From: Nocardioides sp. JS614
GTDB taxonomy: Bacteria; Actinomycetota; Actinomycetes; Propionibacteriales; Nocardioidaceae
DNA: 64,000 nt
Direction: 5' to 3'
NCBI RefSeq assembly: GCF_000015265.1
Contig: NC_008699.1
Location: forward strand, 1,550,001 to 1,614,000
Shown: piece by piece, positions 1-8,309 of the stretch
Position numbering within the stretch: position 1 is the first letter of the stretch
Layout of the letters: each line of letters opens with the position of its first letter
Notes under the pieces: generated by a model
Databases searched by the model: none
What the model was told of the DNA's origin: nothing
The model's input: only the letters and a program-made list of their open reading frames with translations
Translations under genes and position numbers: made by a program

Positions 1-264
1 GAGCTGGTCTTCGGCCAGTTGCTCGGCAACGAGGGCAGCGAGATCTACCTGCGGCCCGCGGAGTGGTACGTCGCGCCGGGCGCCGAGGTCTCCTTCGCCA
101 CGATCGTCGCGGGCGCGACGCGCCGCAACGAGACCGCGATCGGCTACAAGTCGGTGGCCCTGGCCGATGCCGACGCGTCGTTCGGGGTGCGGGTGAACCC
201 GGCGAAGTCCGAGACGTTCCAGGTCCTGCCGGGCGACCGGGTCGTCGTGCTCGCCGACGACTGA
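1..264 (+). CDS. C-terminal fragment of CASTOR/POLLUX-like channel or NAD-binding protein (5' partial)
   Basis: The reading frame is open from the first base and stops at 262-264, so only the last 87 residues are visible and the start lies upstream of the window. The fragment contains GSEIYLRPAEWYV followed by a small beta-rich domain ending in a PGDRVVVLADD tail. As I remember it, this resembles the C-terminal region of bacterial CASTOR/POLLUX/SYM8-type ion-channel proteins, sometimes annotated as NAD-binding lipoproteins, where the domain gates the pore. No membrane or Rossmann segment is visible here, so the assignment rests on this tail alone. It ends 19 bp before the phosphatase gene on the same strand. 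Confidence 0.5.
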   Translation, partial: ELVFGQLLGNEGSEIYLRPAEWYVAPGAEVSFATIVAGATRRNETAIGYKSVALADADASFGVRVNPAKSETFQVLPGDRVVVLADD

Positions 265-283
265 GCTGTGTTGTGATGGCCGG

Positions 284-856
284 GTGAACCAGCCGCCCGT
301 CCACGAGCTCTGGGTCGTCCGGCACGGCGCCACCGAGTGGAGTCGCGACCACCGGCACACCTCCACCACCGACCTGCCACTGCTGCCGGAGGGCGAGGAG
401 GTCGCCCGGTCGCTGGCGCCGCGCCTCGCCGACGCCGGCTTCGCACTGGTGCTGACCAGCCCGCGGCTGCGGGCGCGGCGGACCGCCGAGCTCGCCGGCT
501 TCCCGGACGCGGTCCCCGACGACGACCTCGTCGAGTGGGCGTACGGCGACTACGAGGGCACCACGACCGAGGAGATCCGGGAGAAGGTGCCGGGCTGGAC
601 CGTGTGGACCCACCCGACACCGGGCGGCGAGTCCGCCGCCGAGGTCACCCGCCGGCTGGACCGCGTCGTCGAGCGGGTGCGACGAGCCGATGGTCCGGTG
701 CTGGCCTTCGGCCACGGGCACGCGCTGCGGGCGCTGGCCGCGCGCTGGCTGGCGCTCCCGGCCACCGACGGCCGGCACTTCCGCCTGGACACCGCTACCG
801 TCTCGGTCCTCGGCTACGAGCGGGAGACGCCGGTCCTGCGCTGCTGGAACTCCTGA
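284..856 (+). CDS. histidine phosphatase family protein
   Basis: A 190-residue protein of the phosphoglycerate-mutase-like histidine phosphatase superfamily. The RHG motif (residues 13-15) carries the nucleophilic histidine, and a second catalytic histidine lies in FGHGHALRALAARWL near residue 143. SPRLRARRTAEL matches the family's phosphate-pocket arginine region. Length is typical of small one-domain members. The GTG start at 284 places the RHG motif at the usual distance from the N terminus. Likely cytoplasmic, acting on a small phosphorylated metabolite; the substrate cannot be read from sequence. It follows the preceding gene by 19 bp, and 93 bp of featureless sequence separate it from the convergent HNH gene. 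Confidence 0.85.
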   Translation: MNQPPVHELWVVRHGATEWSRDHRHTSTTDLPLLPEGEEVARSLAPRLADAGFALVLTSPRLRARRTAELAGFPDAVPDDDLVEWAYGDYEGTTTEEIREKVPGWTVWTHPTPGGESAAEVTRRLDRVVERVRRADGPVLAFGHGHALRALAARWLALPATDGRHFRLDTATVSVLGYERETPVLRCWNS

Positions 857-949
857 GGCAGGGGAGTGGCCCGCGGGCGCGCGTGCGAGGGCCGGCGGCT
901 GGCGTCCGGTTGGCGGGTGGTGGTGGCGGGTCGAAGGTCGGTGGTCGGT

Positions 950-2194
950 CTATGTCCGTCTGGTGAAGGCGACCTTCCCGCCGGGCAGGGTCGTGGTCGT
1001 GTAGTGGGGGTCGTGGGCGCGGGTGTGGTGTTTGGGGCAGAGGAGTCGCCCGTCTTTGACCGATGTCGGGCCGCCTGCGGCCCAGGGGTTGTTGTGGTGG
1101 ATGTGGCAGAGGCCGGGGGGCCAGTCGCAGCCGTCGGCGGTGCAGGTCTGGTCGCGGTGGGCGATCGCGAGGCGTTGGGCTTTGGTGTGGAACCGGCGCC
1201 GGCGTCCGAGGTCGAGGGGTTGGGAGTTGCCGTCGAGGATCATGGGGATGATCTGGGCTTCACAGGCGAGGCGGCGGGCTTGGCCGGGTGAGATGGTGGT
1301 GCCGGTGTCCAAGACACCGGGCTCGAGGCCGCCGAGGAGGGTCTCGACCGGGATGGTGACCACGACGGTGGCGGTGAGGCCGCCGGCGTCGGGGAGCCGG
1401 TGGGTGGGGTAGCGCTCGATCCATTCGCACAGGGCCCGGCCGAGCCGTTCGGGCCCGGGCAGCCGCTCCCCCACTGATCCTTCGACCGCGGCGCGGTGTT
1501 TGGGGGCGGCGAAGGCGAGGAGCTGCTTCTTCAGCGTCTGGGCCTGGGCGGTGGGCAGGGTGCCGCGGAGTCGGGTGGTGCCGTCGCCGTGGTCGGTCAG
1601 GGTGAGCCGGGTGGTCTGGGTGGCGGCGCGTTCTTCGGCTTCGAGGAGTCGGGCGTAGTGGGCGTCGGCGGCGTCGGGGTCGATGACGTGCAGGAGGCCT
1701 TTGCCGAGGCGGCGTAGCGCGTGGGCGTCGAAGTGGGCGGCCTGGCCGATCAGGTGATGCTCGGCCTCCTCCACCAGGACCGGGTCCACGTCGTCGGGCA
1801 GGGCGTCGACCGCGGTCATGATCACCGCCGCCTGGTCGACCAGCACCGTCCCGGCCGCCAGCGCGTCACGGACCAGGCCGTGCCGACCCAGACTGGCGGC
1901 GAGTCGGGTCTTGGCGGCCGCGGTCCCATGGGTCTGCCGGGTGGCGTGGGCCCACCAGTTCGTCAGCGACGTCGCCCCGGCCCGTTCGGCGACCTCCACC
2001 CTCGTGGCGTGGGAGGCGACCCGGGCTTCGAGCTCGGCGACCCGGGCGCACGCGCGGGTGGCCTCGACCAGCGTGGCGGCGGTCTCGGCGGGGTCCATCG
2101 ACCACAAGGACGCCTCGGTGATCTCGTCGAGCAGGGCGTGGACCTGGGCGAGGGCGCGGGAGACCTGGTGTCGTGGCTGGGCCAGTGCGGTCAT
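950..2194 (-). CDS. DUF222 / HNH endonuclease domain protein
   Basis: About 414 residues on the minus strand: an N-terminal helical DUF222 region followed by an HNH module near the C terminus with CTADGCDWPP, the CHIHHNNPWAAGG segment and LCPKHHTRAH, the expected Cys/His zinc and catalytic positions. DUF222-HNH proteins are abundant, multicopy genes in Nocardioides and other actinobacteria, often linked to mobile or repeated DNA; their biological role is poorly known. I chose the ATG at 2194 because GGGAG lies about 7 nt upstream; an in-frame ATG at 2227 would add 11 residues but has no Shine-Dalgarno sequence. It is convergent with the phosphatase gene and divergent from the DUF6758 gene. 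Confidence 0.85.
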   Translation of the reverse strand: MTALAQPRHQVSRALAQVHALLDEITEASLWSMDPAETAATLVEATRACARVAELEARVASHATRVEVAERAGATSLTNWWAHATRQTHGTAAAKTRLAASLGRHGLVRDALAAGTVLVDQAAVIMTAVDALPDDVDPVLVEEAEHHLIGQAAHFDAHALRRLGKGLLHVIDPDAADAHYARLLEAEERAATQTTRLTLTDHGDGTTRLRGTLPTAQAQTLKKQLLAFAAPKHRAAVEGSVGERLPGPERLGRALCEWIERYPTHRLPDAGGLTATVVVTIPVETLLGGLEPGVLDTGTTISPGQARRLACEAQIIPMILDGNSQPLDLGRRRRFHTKAQRLAIAHRDQTCTADGCDWPPGLCHIHHNNPWAAGGPTSVKDGRLLCPKHHTRAHDPHYTTTTLPGGKVAFTRRT

Positions 2195-2551
2195 AGGACG
2201 CTCCCGAGAAGTGTTGCGTGCGAACATGATATCAAACGTATGCTCGAAAAGTCAACAGGTGATCGAAACCTTCTTCGAGCACGGTCAGAGGGGTCGGCCA
2301 GTGACCCGGTCGCAGGCCGCGACCCGACGCGGGCCTGTCCCGTTGCTGCCGAGGACCGCGACCACCCGCCGACGGTGAGTCGCAGCAGGGTCGTGGCCGG
2401 CGCGGTGGCTTCGAGGCTCGCTGCGCTCGCGCCTCAACCACCGGCATGGCAGCGTCCTGCGTCGCCTGCGGGGGGTCTCGACGAGCTCGACCACCCCGGC
2501 CGCGGACCTTGTGCCCTTGACGCCCGACCGCGCGATCCGCACCGTGGAGCC
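2195..2551. repeat. intergenic region with REP-like palindromic debris
   Basis: This gap between divergent genes starts with an AT-richer stretch around 2220-2275, a plausible promoter for the HNH gene. From about 2406 to 2510 it contains GC-rich inverted motifs, a GAGG/CCTC-flanked palindrome around 2411-2433 and GGTCTCGACGAGCTCGACC around 2478-2497, of the kind scattered between genes in this genus. A related GTCGAG-type sequence lies at 19664-19710. No credible reading frame with codon bias was found. Confidence 0.45.
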
Positions 2552-3199
2552 ATGTCGCTCGCGGCCAGCTGTGTGCGCTGCTCAGCCCCGGTGCTGGAGG
2601 CGCCGGACGATCCCGAAGGGCGCTGGGCATGCCCTCAGCACGGGCTGACCCGGGCGTTGTGGCACGCCCCGGAGTCGACGTACGACGCGTTCGGCGAGCA
2701 CCTGGCGGTCTCGCGGCTGTTCCCGACGTACCTGCCATGGCCGCTGAGCCCCGGGTGGAGCGTCACGGACTTCGCCGCGGTCGGCGACGGCCCGGAGCGG
2801 ACCCGGGCCACGCTGACCTGCGCGTCCGGCACCAGCGAGCTGGACGGCCCGGTGGACGTGCTGGTCGTCGCCGAGGAGGCCGGCACCGGGCTCGGCGCGC
2901 GCTGCGCCGGGACCCGGTACGACGACCCCGGCGGCGACATCGGGCACCGGCCACCGGCGGTCCGGATCCGGATCGGTAGTCAGGCGGTGAACCTCTGGGA
3001 CGTGTCGACCAGCAGCGCCGACGGCGAGTTCGACCGGTCCGTGGTGGCGGGGGAGGCCGGTGGTCGCTGGCTGTGGATCGTGCTGCGGCCGGCCTCGGCG
3101 CTGCTGCTGCTGCGCGACGACTGGATCCTGCGCGACGTGTCCCACCTGGGACCGCAGCTCGTGGAGCTGCCCTTCGGGGGTCCCCGCCCCGGCTGGTGA
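2552..3199 (+). CDS. DUF6758 family protein
   Basis: A 215-residue cytoplasmic protein of unknown function. The N terminus has a zinc-ribbon-like CVRCSAPV motif and a later CPQHG, followed by PTYLPWPLSPGW, VVAEEAGTGLGARCAG and a hydrophobic segment (RWLWIVLRPASALLLLRDDW) near the C terminus, all in the order I recall for the actinobacterial DUF6758 family. The ATG at 2552 starts just before the zinc-ribbon motif; the open frame extends upstream but without family similarity. It is followed after 27 bp by the PHP gene. As I recall, these two genes are often neighbours in actinobacteria, which suggests a functional link that is not defined. Confidence 0.8.
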   Translation: MSLAASCVRCSAPVLEAPDDPEGRWACPQHGLTRALWHAPESTYDAFGEHLAVSRLFPTYLPWPLSPGWSVTDFAAVGDGPERTRATLTCASGTSELDGPVDVLVVAEEAGTGLGARCAGTRYDDPGGDIGHRPPAVRIRIGSQAVNLWDVSTSSADGEFDRSVVAGEAGGRWLWIVLRPASALLLLRDDWILRDVSHLGPQLVELPFGGPRPGW

Positions 3200-3226
3200 G
3201 CCTCGAGGACGTCCTAGGCTGCACGG

Positions 3227-4117
3227 GTGCGCATCGACCTCCACACGCACTCGCGGGCCAGTGACGGGACCGACACCCCGACCGAGCTGGTGCGCGCCGC
3301 GGCGGCGACCGGGCTCGACGTCGTGGCGATCACCGACCACGACACTGCGGCCGGCTGGGCAGAGGCGACCCGCGCCGCGGAGGCGGCCGGCGTGGACGTG
3401 GTTCCCGGCATGGAGATCAGCACCGAGCACCGCGGCCGCAGCGTGCACCTGCTGGGCTACCTGCCGGACCCGACGTACCCGCCCCTCGTCGAGGCCCTCG
3501 ACCGGGTGCTCGACGGCCGCGAGTCCCGGGTGCCGGTGCTGATCGAGCGGCTCCGGTCGCTGGGCATCGACATCACCTCCGACGACGTCCGCCGCGCGTC
3601 GTACGGCACCGCTGCCACCGGGCGGCCGCATGTCGCCGACGCGCTGGTGGCGATCGGCGCCGTCGCCGACCGGGACGAGGCGTTCGCGACCTACCTGGGC
3701 TGGGGCAAGCCCGCCCACATCGACCGGTACGCCGTGCCGCTGGTCGACGCGCTCCGGCTGATCGCGGAGGCGGGCGGGGTCTCGGTGATCGCGCACCCGT
3801 GGGGGCGGGGCGGGCTGGCCCTCGGCGGGTCGGAGCGCGCCGACGAGGAGGCGCTCAGCGGTCTGCAGGAGCTCGGTCTGGCCGGCATCGAGGTCGACCA
3901 CCAGGACCATGACGCCCGGGCCCGCGACCGGCTGCGCGCGATCGCCCGCAACCTCGGCCTCGTCGCCACGGGCTCGAGCGACTACCACGGCGACGGGAAG
4001 AAGGACCACGAGCTGGGCTGCAACACCACCGACCCGGAGCAGTACGCCCGCCTGCTCGAGCTCGCCCGAGGGGCCTCGCAGCGCTCCGGGCGCGGCACGC
4101 CCACCGTGGCGGGCTGA
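3227..4117 (+). CDS. PHP domain-containing phosphoesterase
   Basis: A 296-residue PHP-domain metalloenzyme. HTHSRASDG at residues 6-14, ITDHDT near residue 37, GMEIS near residue 62, later histidines in VIAHPWGRGG, and GSSDYHGD supply the conserved His/Asp metal cluster in the right order. The YciV-type relatives are RNase AM (5' RNA exonuclease) or 3',5'-nucleotide bisphosphate phosphatases, so a nucleic-acid or nucleotide phosphoesterase role is likely; the exact substrate is unproven. The GTG start puts the HTH motif at residue 6, as is usual. Cotranscription with the DUF6758 gene is likely. It converges on the SDR gene, with only 3 bp between the stop codons. Confidence 0.85.
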   Translation: MRIDLHTHSRASDGTDTPTELVRAAAATGLDVVAITDHDTAAGWAEATRAAEAAGVDVVPGMEISTEHRGRSVHLLGYLPDPTYPPLVEALDRVLDGRESRVPVLIERLRSLGIDITSDDVRRASYGTAATGRPHVADALVAIGAVADRDEAFATYLGWGKPAHIDRYAVPLVDALRLIAEAGGVSVIAHPWGRGGLALGGSERADEEALSGLQELGLAGIEVDHQDHDARARDRLRAIARNLGLVATGSSDYHGDGKKDHELGCNTTDPEQYARLLELARGASQRSGRGTPTVAG

Positions 4118-4120
4118 GGG

Positions 4121-4882
4121 TCAGCGGCGGCCCATCGACTGGAACCGCTGCAGCACGCCGGTCGGCACGAGTCGGGCCGCGGTGGCGATGGCCTGGTACT
4201 GCGCGCCCGGGATCGAGAACGGCTTGCCCCGCGCGTGGTCCTTGAGCGCCCGGGCCACCAGCGTGTCCGCGTCGAGCCACATGAACCCCGGGGCCGAGTC
4301 GCGGCGCACCCCCATCCGCTCGTGGAACTCCGTGCGCGTGAAGCCGGGGCACAGGCAGGTCACCGTCACGCCCTGCGGCCCGTACTCGTAGTGGGCCCAC
4401 TCCGAGAAGCTGTTCACCCACGCCTTGGCGGCCGAGTAGGACCCGCGCGGCAGGAACGAGGCGACGCTGGAGACGTTGATGATGCCGCCGCTGCCGCGCT
4501 CCGACATCGGGGCCAGCGCGGCGTGGCTCAGCCGCATCACCGCGGTGACCAGCACGTCGAGCATCGCCTGCTCCTCCTCGACCGAGTTGTCGAGGAACCG
4601 TTTCTTCAGGCCGAAGCCGGCGTTGTTGACCAGCAGGTCCACGGGGCGGTCCGGGTCGGCGAGCCGCGCGGCGACCACGTCGAGCTGCGCCCGGTCGGTG
4701 AGGTCGGCGGGCAGCACCTCCACCAGCACGCCGTACGCCGTGCGCAGCTCCTCGGCCTCGGCCTCCAGCCGGGCCTGGTCGCGCGCGACCAGCACCAGGT
4801 CGTGGCCCCGCTCGGCGAGCTGGTGGGCGAAGGAGCGGCCGATCCCCGCGGTGGGGCCGGTGACCAGTGCGGTTCTCGACAT
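4121..4882 (-). CDS. SDR family NAD(P)-dependent oxidoreductase
   Basis: A 253-residue classical short-chain dehydrogenase. TGPTAGIG (residues 8-15) is the dinucleotide-binding glycine motif, NNAG follows in the middle, and the catalytic SYSAAKAW segment supplies Tyr and Lys, with Ser upstream in NVSSVASFLP. The ending LQRFQSMGRR is typical of actinobacterial DltE-like SDRs. Substrate unknown. The frame is open far upstream into the 71-bp repeats, but the family start is the ATG at 4882. Its divergent neighbour is the ParA-like gene, with the tandem repeat between them. Confidence 0.85.
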   Translation of the reverse strand: MSRTALVTGPTAGIGRSFAHQLAERGHDLVLVARDQARLEAEAEELRTAYGVLVEVLPADLTDRAQLDVVAARLADPDRPVDLLVNNAGFGLKKRFLDNSVEEEQAMLDVLVTAVMRLSHAALAPMSERGSGGIINVSSVASFLPRGSYSAAKAWVNSFSEWAHYEYGPQGVTVTCLCPGFTRTEFHERMGVRRDSAPGFMWLDADTLVARALKDHARGKPFSIPGAQYQAIATAARLVPTGVLQRFQSMGRR

Positions 4883-4943
4883 GACGCAAGTCAAACAGGT
4901 GGCTGCACCATCCCGGCACCCCCGTCCGGCATGATGGGCAACG

Positions 4944-5085
4944 ATGAGCACCCCACGACGTTCTTCGTCTCCACCGCTCCGCTCCTCCGACGAACAACGG
5001 CGCGGGGACCCCGCATGAGCACCCCACGACGTTCTTCGTCTCCACCGCTCCGCTCCTCCGACGAACAACGGCGCGGGGACCCCGC
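4944..5085. repeat. two tandem 71-bp direct repeats upstream of parA-like gene
   Basis: Two copies that appear identical, 4944-5014 and 5015-5085, each begin with ATGAGCACCCC and end with GGGGACCCCGC; the following gene begins with the same ATGAGCAC. Within each unit TTCGTC and GACGAA can pair across a pyrimidine-rich centre. The unit is not a multiple of three and is not coding. It fills the divergent promoter region of the SDR and ParA-like genes, so it may carry duplicated promoter or operator sequence or be a dispersed repeat. Confidence 0.9.
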
Positions 5086-5910
5086 ATGAGCACGACACTC
5101 GCGATCGCCAACCAGAAGGGCGGCGTCGCCAAGACGACGACGGTCGCGTCGGTGGGGGCCGCCCTTGCGGAGCTGGGCCATTCGGTCCTGCTCGTCGACC
5201 TCGACCCGCAGGCCTGCCTGACCTTCTCCCTGGGCATCGACCCGGAGGACCTCGAGCTCTCGGTCCACCACGTGCTGACCAAGGGCCTGGACCCGGCCGA
5301 GGTGATCATCGAGACCGAGGACGGTGTGGACCTGGTGCCCGCCACCATCGAGCTGGCCCGCGCTGAGGCCGAGCTGCTCACCCGGACCGGCCGGGAGCAC
5401 GTGCTGCGGTCGATGATCGAGGCGCTGGCCGACGCCGAGGTCGACTACGACTGGATCCTGCTCGACTGCCCGCCGTCCCTCGGCGTCCTGACCGTCGCGG
5501 CGCTCACCGCCGCGGACGGGGTGCTGGTGCCGCTGCAGTGCGAGACGCTGTCGCACCGGGGCGTGGGGCAGCTGCTCGACACGGTCCACGATGTACGCCG
5601 CTTCACCAACCGGGGTCTCGAGGTCTGGGGCGTGCTGCCGACCCTGTACGACGGCCGCACCAACCACTCGCGCACGGTGCTCGAGACCATCTCCGAGACC
5701 TACGACCTCGAGGTCGTCGAGCCGCCGATCCCGAAGACGATCAAGTTCGCGGAGGCGCCGGCGGCCGGACGCTCCATCCTCGCGACCAGCCGCAGCAGCA
5801 AGGGCGCCCAGGCCTACCGGGACGTGGCCGAGAGCCTCGTCGCCCGGTCCCAGCGGCCCAAGGCCAAGAAGGGATCCGGCAAGGACCGTCCGGGGAAGGC
5901 CGGCAAGTGA
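5086..5910 (+). CDS. ParA family ATPase (MinD/ParA-type)
   Basis: A 274-residue P-loop ATPase. KGGVAKTT at residues 11-18 is the deviant Walker A motif with the signature lysine; LVDLDPQA is the switch region and LLDCPPSLG the Walker B-like motif. The C-terminal tail is basic and rich in Lys/Pro/Gly, suggesting DNA or membrane contact. No ParB gene lies nearby, so this is probably an orphan ParA/MinD-type positioning ATPase and not the chromosomal ParA. The start follows directly on the second 71-bp repeat. Its stop overlaps the start of the L,D-transpeptidase gene by 4 bp (GTGA), indicating translational coupling to a wall enzyme. Confidence 0.85.
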   Translation: MSTTLAIANQKGGVAKTTTVASVGAALAELGHSVLLVDLDPQACLTFSLGIDPEDLELSVHHVLTKGLDPAEVIIETEDGVDLVPATIELARAEAELLTRTGREHVLRSMIEALADAEVDYDWILLDCPPSLGVLTVAALTAADGVLVPLQCETLSHRGVGQLLDTVHDVRRFTNRGLEVWGVLPTLYDGRTNHSRTVLETISETYDLEVVEPPIPKTIKFAEAPAAGRSILATSRSSKGAQAYRDVAESLVARSQRPKAKKGSGKDRPGKAGK

Positions 5911-6611
5911 GCCGCCACCGCGGCGCCCCGGTCCGGCCCCGCTACGGCCGGCTCGCGGCGCTCGGGTCCTCGCTCTCCGTGACCGTGATCGCGGTGCTCG
6001 GCGGCACCGGGGTGCTGCCCTCGGCCGTCGGCGATCCGCAGGACTCCTCGGCCGCGCTCGAGAAGGCGGTCGACCCGGTCCCGTCGAGGTCGGTGGAACC
6101 GGACGCGGGCACCCCGACCACGGACTCCTCGACCGCCGAGTCCTCGACCACGGACCGGCCCGCGGCGAGCGGAGCGGTCGAGGAGCCGGAGGAGACCGAG
6201 GGGACGGCCCTGCCGCCGGGGACCGGGCACGGCAAGCGGATCGTGTTCAGCCAGAGCCGCCAGCGGGTGTGGCTGGTCAGCCGCGCGAAGCACGTCGAGC
6301 GCACCTACCTGGTCTCCGGGAGCCTCACCGACAACCTCGACCCGGGCACCTACTCGGTCTACTCGCGCTCCGAGCAGGCCTGGGGGGTCGACGACTCCGG
6401 GACGATGCGCAACTTCGTGCGCTTCACCCAAGGCGACACGGGCGCTGCCATCGGCTTCCACGACATCCCGGTCGACGACGGTGAGCCGGTGCAGACCGTG
6501 GCGCAGCTCGGCACCCCGCAATCGCACGGCTGCATCCGCCAGCGGCACGCCGACGCCGTGGCGCTCTGGGACTTCGCGCCCTTGGGCACGACCGTCGTCG
6601 TCACCGCCTGA
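5907..6611 (+). CDS. L,D-transpeptidase family protein
   Basis: A 234-residue exported protein: a short basic N terminus and one hydrophobic segment (about residues 14-32), then a Ser/Thr/Pro/Glu-rich linker to about residue 105, then a YkuD-type catalytic domain. SHGCIRQ places the catalytic cysteine near residue 209 with the neighbouring conserved His and Arg; IGFHDIP supplies the upstream His. These enzymes make 3-3 peptidoglycan cross-links or attach proteins to the wall outside the membrane. The GTG start at 5907 overlaps the ParA-like stop by 4 bp. Regulation by coupling to that ATPase is inferred. A 50-bp palindrome follows the gene. Confidence 0.85.
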   Translation: MSRHRGAPVRPRYGRLAALGSSLSVTVIAVLGGTGVLPSAVGDPQDSSAALEKAVDPVPSRSVEPDAGTPTTDSSTAESSTTDRPAASGAVEEPEETEGTALPPGTGHGKRIVFSQSRQRVWLVSRAKHVERTYLVSGSLTDNLDPGTYSVYSRSEQAWGVDDSGTMRNFVRFTQGDTGAAIGFHDIPVDDGEPVQTVAQLGTPQSHGCIRQRHADAVALWDFAPLGTTVVVTA

Positions 6612-6629
6612 CCGGCGCCGTCCGAGGCA

Positions 6630-6679
6630 GGGTCGTGTGCCTGAGAACGCGCCATGGCGCGTTCTCAGGCACACGACCC
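6630..6679. repeat. perfect 50-bp palindrome, copy 1
   Basis: Both 25-nt arms, 6630-6654 and 6655-6679, are exact reverse complements with no loop, centred on GCGCCATGGCGC. A nearly identical element lies at 41563-41612. Both copies sit between convergent genes and could act as bidirectional terminators, although no T-run follows. It could also be a REP-type mobile repeat. Confidence 0.9.
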
Positions 6680-6691
6680 GGGAGGCGCGAG

Positions 6692-8131
6692 CTACTCCGC
6701 GGCGGGGGCGGGCTTGGTGCCGCTCGAGCGGCGGCGGTTGCGCGAGCGGGACCGGTTGCGGGAGCCGTTCGAGCGGGCCTCCCCGCCCTCGGCCTCGGCC
6801 GCCGCTGACGTGGCCGCCGGCGTGCCAGCGGTGACGGTCTCACCCGACCGGGTGCGGGTCCGACTGCGGCTTCGGTTGCGGTTCCCGGAGCGCTCGCGAC
6901 GCTCGCCGCCACGGTCCTCCCGCGGCTTGCGCTCGACGGGGGCGGGGTCGACGATCCGGCCCTTGGTGCCGGGCGCGATGCCCTGGTCGTGGTAGAGGTG
7001 CTCGGAGGTCGAGTACGTCTCCTGCGGCTCGTCGAAGGGCAGGTCGAGCGCCTTGTTGATCATCTTCCAGCGCGCCAGGTCGGCCCAGTCCACGAAGGTG
7101 ATCGCGATGCCCGACGCGCCCGCCCGGCCGGTGCGGCCGATCCGGTGCACGTAGGTCTTGTCGTCCTCGGGACAGCTGTAGTTGATGACGTGGGAGACGC
7201 CCGCGACGTCGATGCCGCGCGCCGCGACGTCGGTCGCGACCAGCACCCGCAGCTTGTCCTCACGGAACTTGGTCAGCGCCTTCTCGCGCGCGACCTGCGC
7301 CATGTCGCCGTGCAGCGGGCTGGCGCTGAAGCCGCGCTCGGCCAGGTCGTCGGCGACCCGCTGCGCCTGGCGCTTGGTGCGGGTGAACACGATGACCTTG
7401 CCGGCGTCCTCGGCCTGCAGCACGCGGCCGATGATCTCGGGCTTGTCCAGATCGTGAGCCTGGTAGATGAACTGGGCGGTCGCGGGCACGGTGGCGTTCT
7501 CGTACGACGACTCCGCCCGGATGTTCATCGGGTGCCGCATGTGGGTGCGGGCCAGCGCGACGATCGCCGCCGGCATCGTGGCCGAGAACAGCATCGTCTG
7601 GCGGGTCTCGGGCGTCATCGCCAGGATCCGCTCGACATCCGGCAGGAAGCCCAGGTCCAGCATCTCGTCGGCCTCGTCGAGCACCAGGGCGTGCACGTGG
7701 GAGATGTCCAGCGCGCGCCGGTTGGCCAGGTCGATGAGCCGGCCCGGGGTGCCGACGACGATGTCGACGCCCTCCTGGAGCGCGTCGAGCTGGGGCTCGT
7801 AGCCGACGCCGCCGTACACGGTGAGGACCCGCAGGCCGCGGTCCGCGCCGGCGAGCGCGAGGTCGCCCGAGACCTGGAGCGCGAGCTCCCGGGTCGGCGC
7901 GACGATCAGTGCCTGGGGCTTGCCCTGCGGCAGCTCGGCGTAGTCGGGGTCCTTCGGCGCGACGCTGCGCTGGAGCACCGGGATGCCGAACGCCAGGGTC
8001 TTGCCGGTGCCGGTGCGGGCCTGCCCGATCAGGTCGGTGCCCATCAGGGCGACGGAGAGGGTCATCTCCTGGATCGCGAAGGGGGTGACGATGTTGACGC
8101 GCTCGAGCGCATCGCAAATCTCGGGGAGCAC
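6692..8131 (-). CDS. DEAD/DEAH-box RNA helicase (RhlE-like)
   Basis: About 479 residues with ARTGTGKT (motif I, residues 38-45), PTRELA (Ia), DEAD, SAT (FSATMP) and HRIGRTGRAG (VI) in order, giving a complete ATP-dependent RNA helicase. The last ~80 residues are very basic with repeated Arg-Ser/Asn pairs (RNRSRSRTRTR), a low-complexity RNA-binding tail. The GTG at 8131 is the only standard start, but the in-frame residues just upstream (TTFRELG) look like the start of the Q motif and could be reached by a CTG at 8155. Role: RNA remodelling, ribosome assembly or decay. From memory, the corresponding mycobacterial gene is Rv3211 (rhlE). Confidence 0.9.
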   Translation of the reverse strand: MLPEICDALERVNIVTPFAIQEMTLSVALMGTDLIGQARTGTGKTLAFGIPVLQRSVAPKDPDYAELPQGKPQALIVAPTRELALQVSGDLALAGADRGLRVLTVYGGVGYEPQLDALQEGVDIVVGTPGRLIDLANRRALDISHVHALVLDEADEMLDLGFLPDVERILAMTPETRQTMLFSATMPAAIVALARTHMRHPMNIRAESSYENATVPATAQFIYQAHDLDKPEIIGRVLQAEDAGKVIVFTRTKRQAQRVADDLAERGFSASPLHGDMAQVAREKALTKFREDKLRVLVATDVAARGIDVAGVSHVINYSCPEDDKTYVHRIGRTGRAGASGIAITFVDWADLARWKMINKALDLPFDEPQETYSTSEHLYHDQGIAPGTKGRIVDPAPVERKPREDRGGERRERSGNRNRSRSRTRTRSGETVTAGTPAATSAAAEAEGGEARSNGSRNRSRSRNRRRSSGTKPAPAAE

Positions 8132-8309
8132 CCCGAGCTCTCGGAACGTGGTCAGGGTCTTTGTCGCTTTCGTGAGTCAGCCGGGATCAACCGAATGAGA
8201 TGTCGGATGCGGCGGACTCGGAATGCGGGTCTGCATGCGGTCTGCCGCGCACATACGTGGGCCGCTTGGGCGACCTCGATCACCCGCAGTCTATCGGTAG
8301 GGTGCGCAC
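8132..8309. promoter_or_regulatory. divergent intergenic region between helicase and ferritin-like gene
   Basis: This 178-bp gap holds the promoters of two divergent genes. The part from about 8156 to 8220 is less GC-rich than its surroundings and would hold the long leader of the helicase gene. No hexamer pair stands out enough to call. Confidence 0.4.

Noticed and set aside
857..949. Possible small gene between phosphatase and HNH genes
   Set aside because: Only shadow frames with no start signal or family match.
5086..5910. Chromosomal partitioning ParA
   Set aside because: No ParB gene or parS-like site was noticed nearby, and the gene is coupled to an L,D-transpeptidase.
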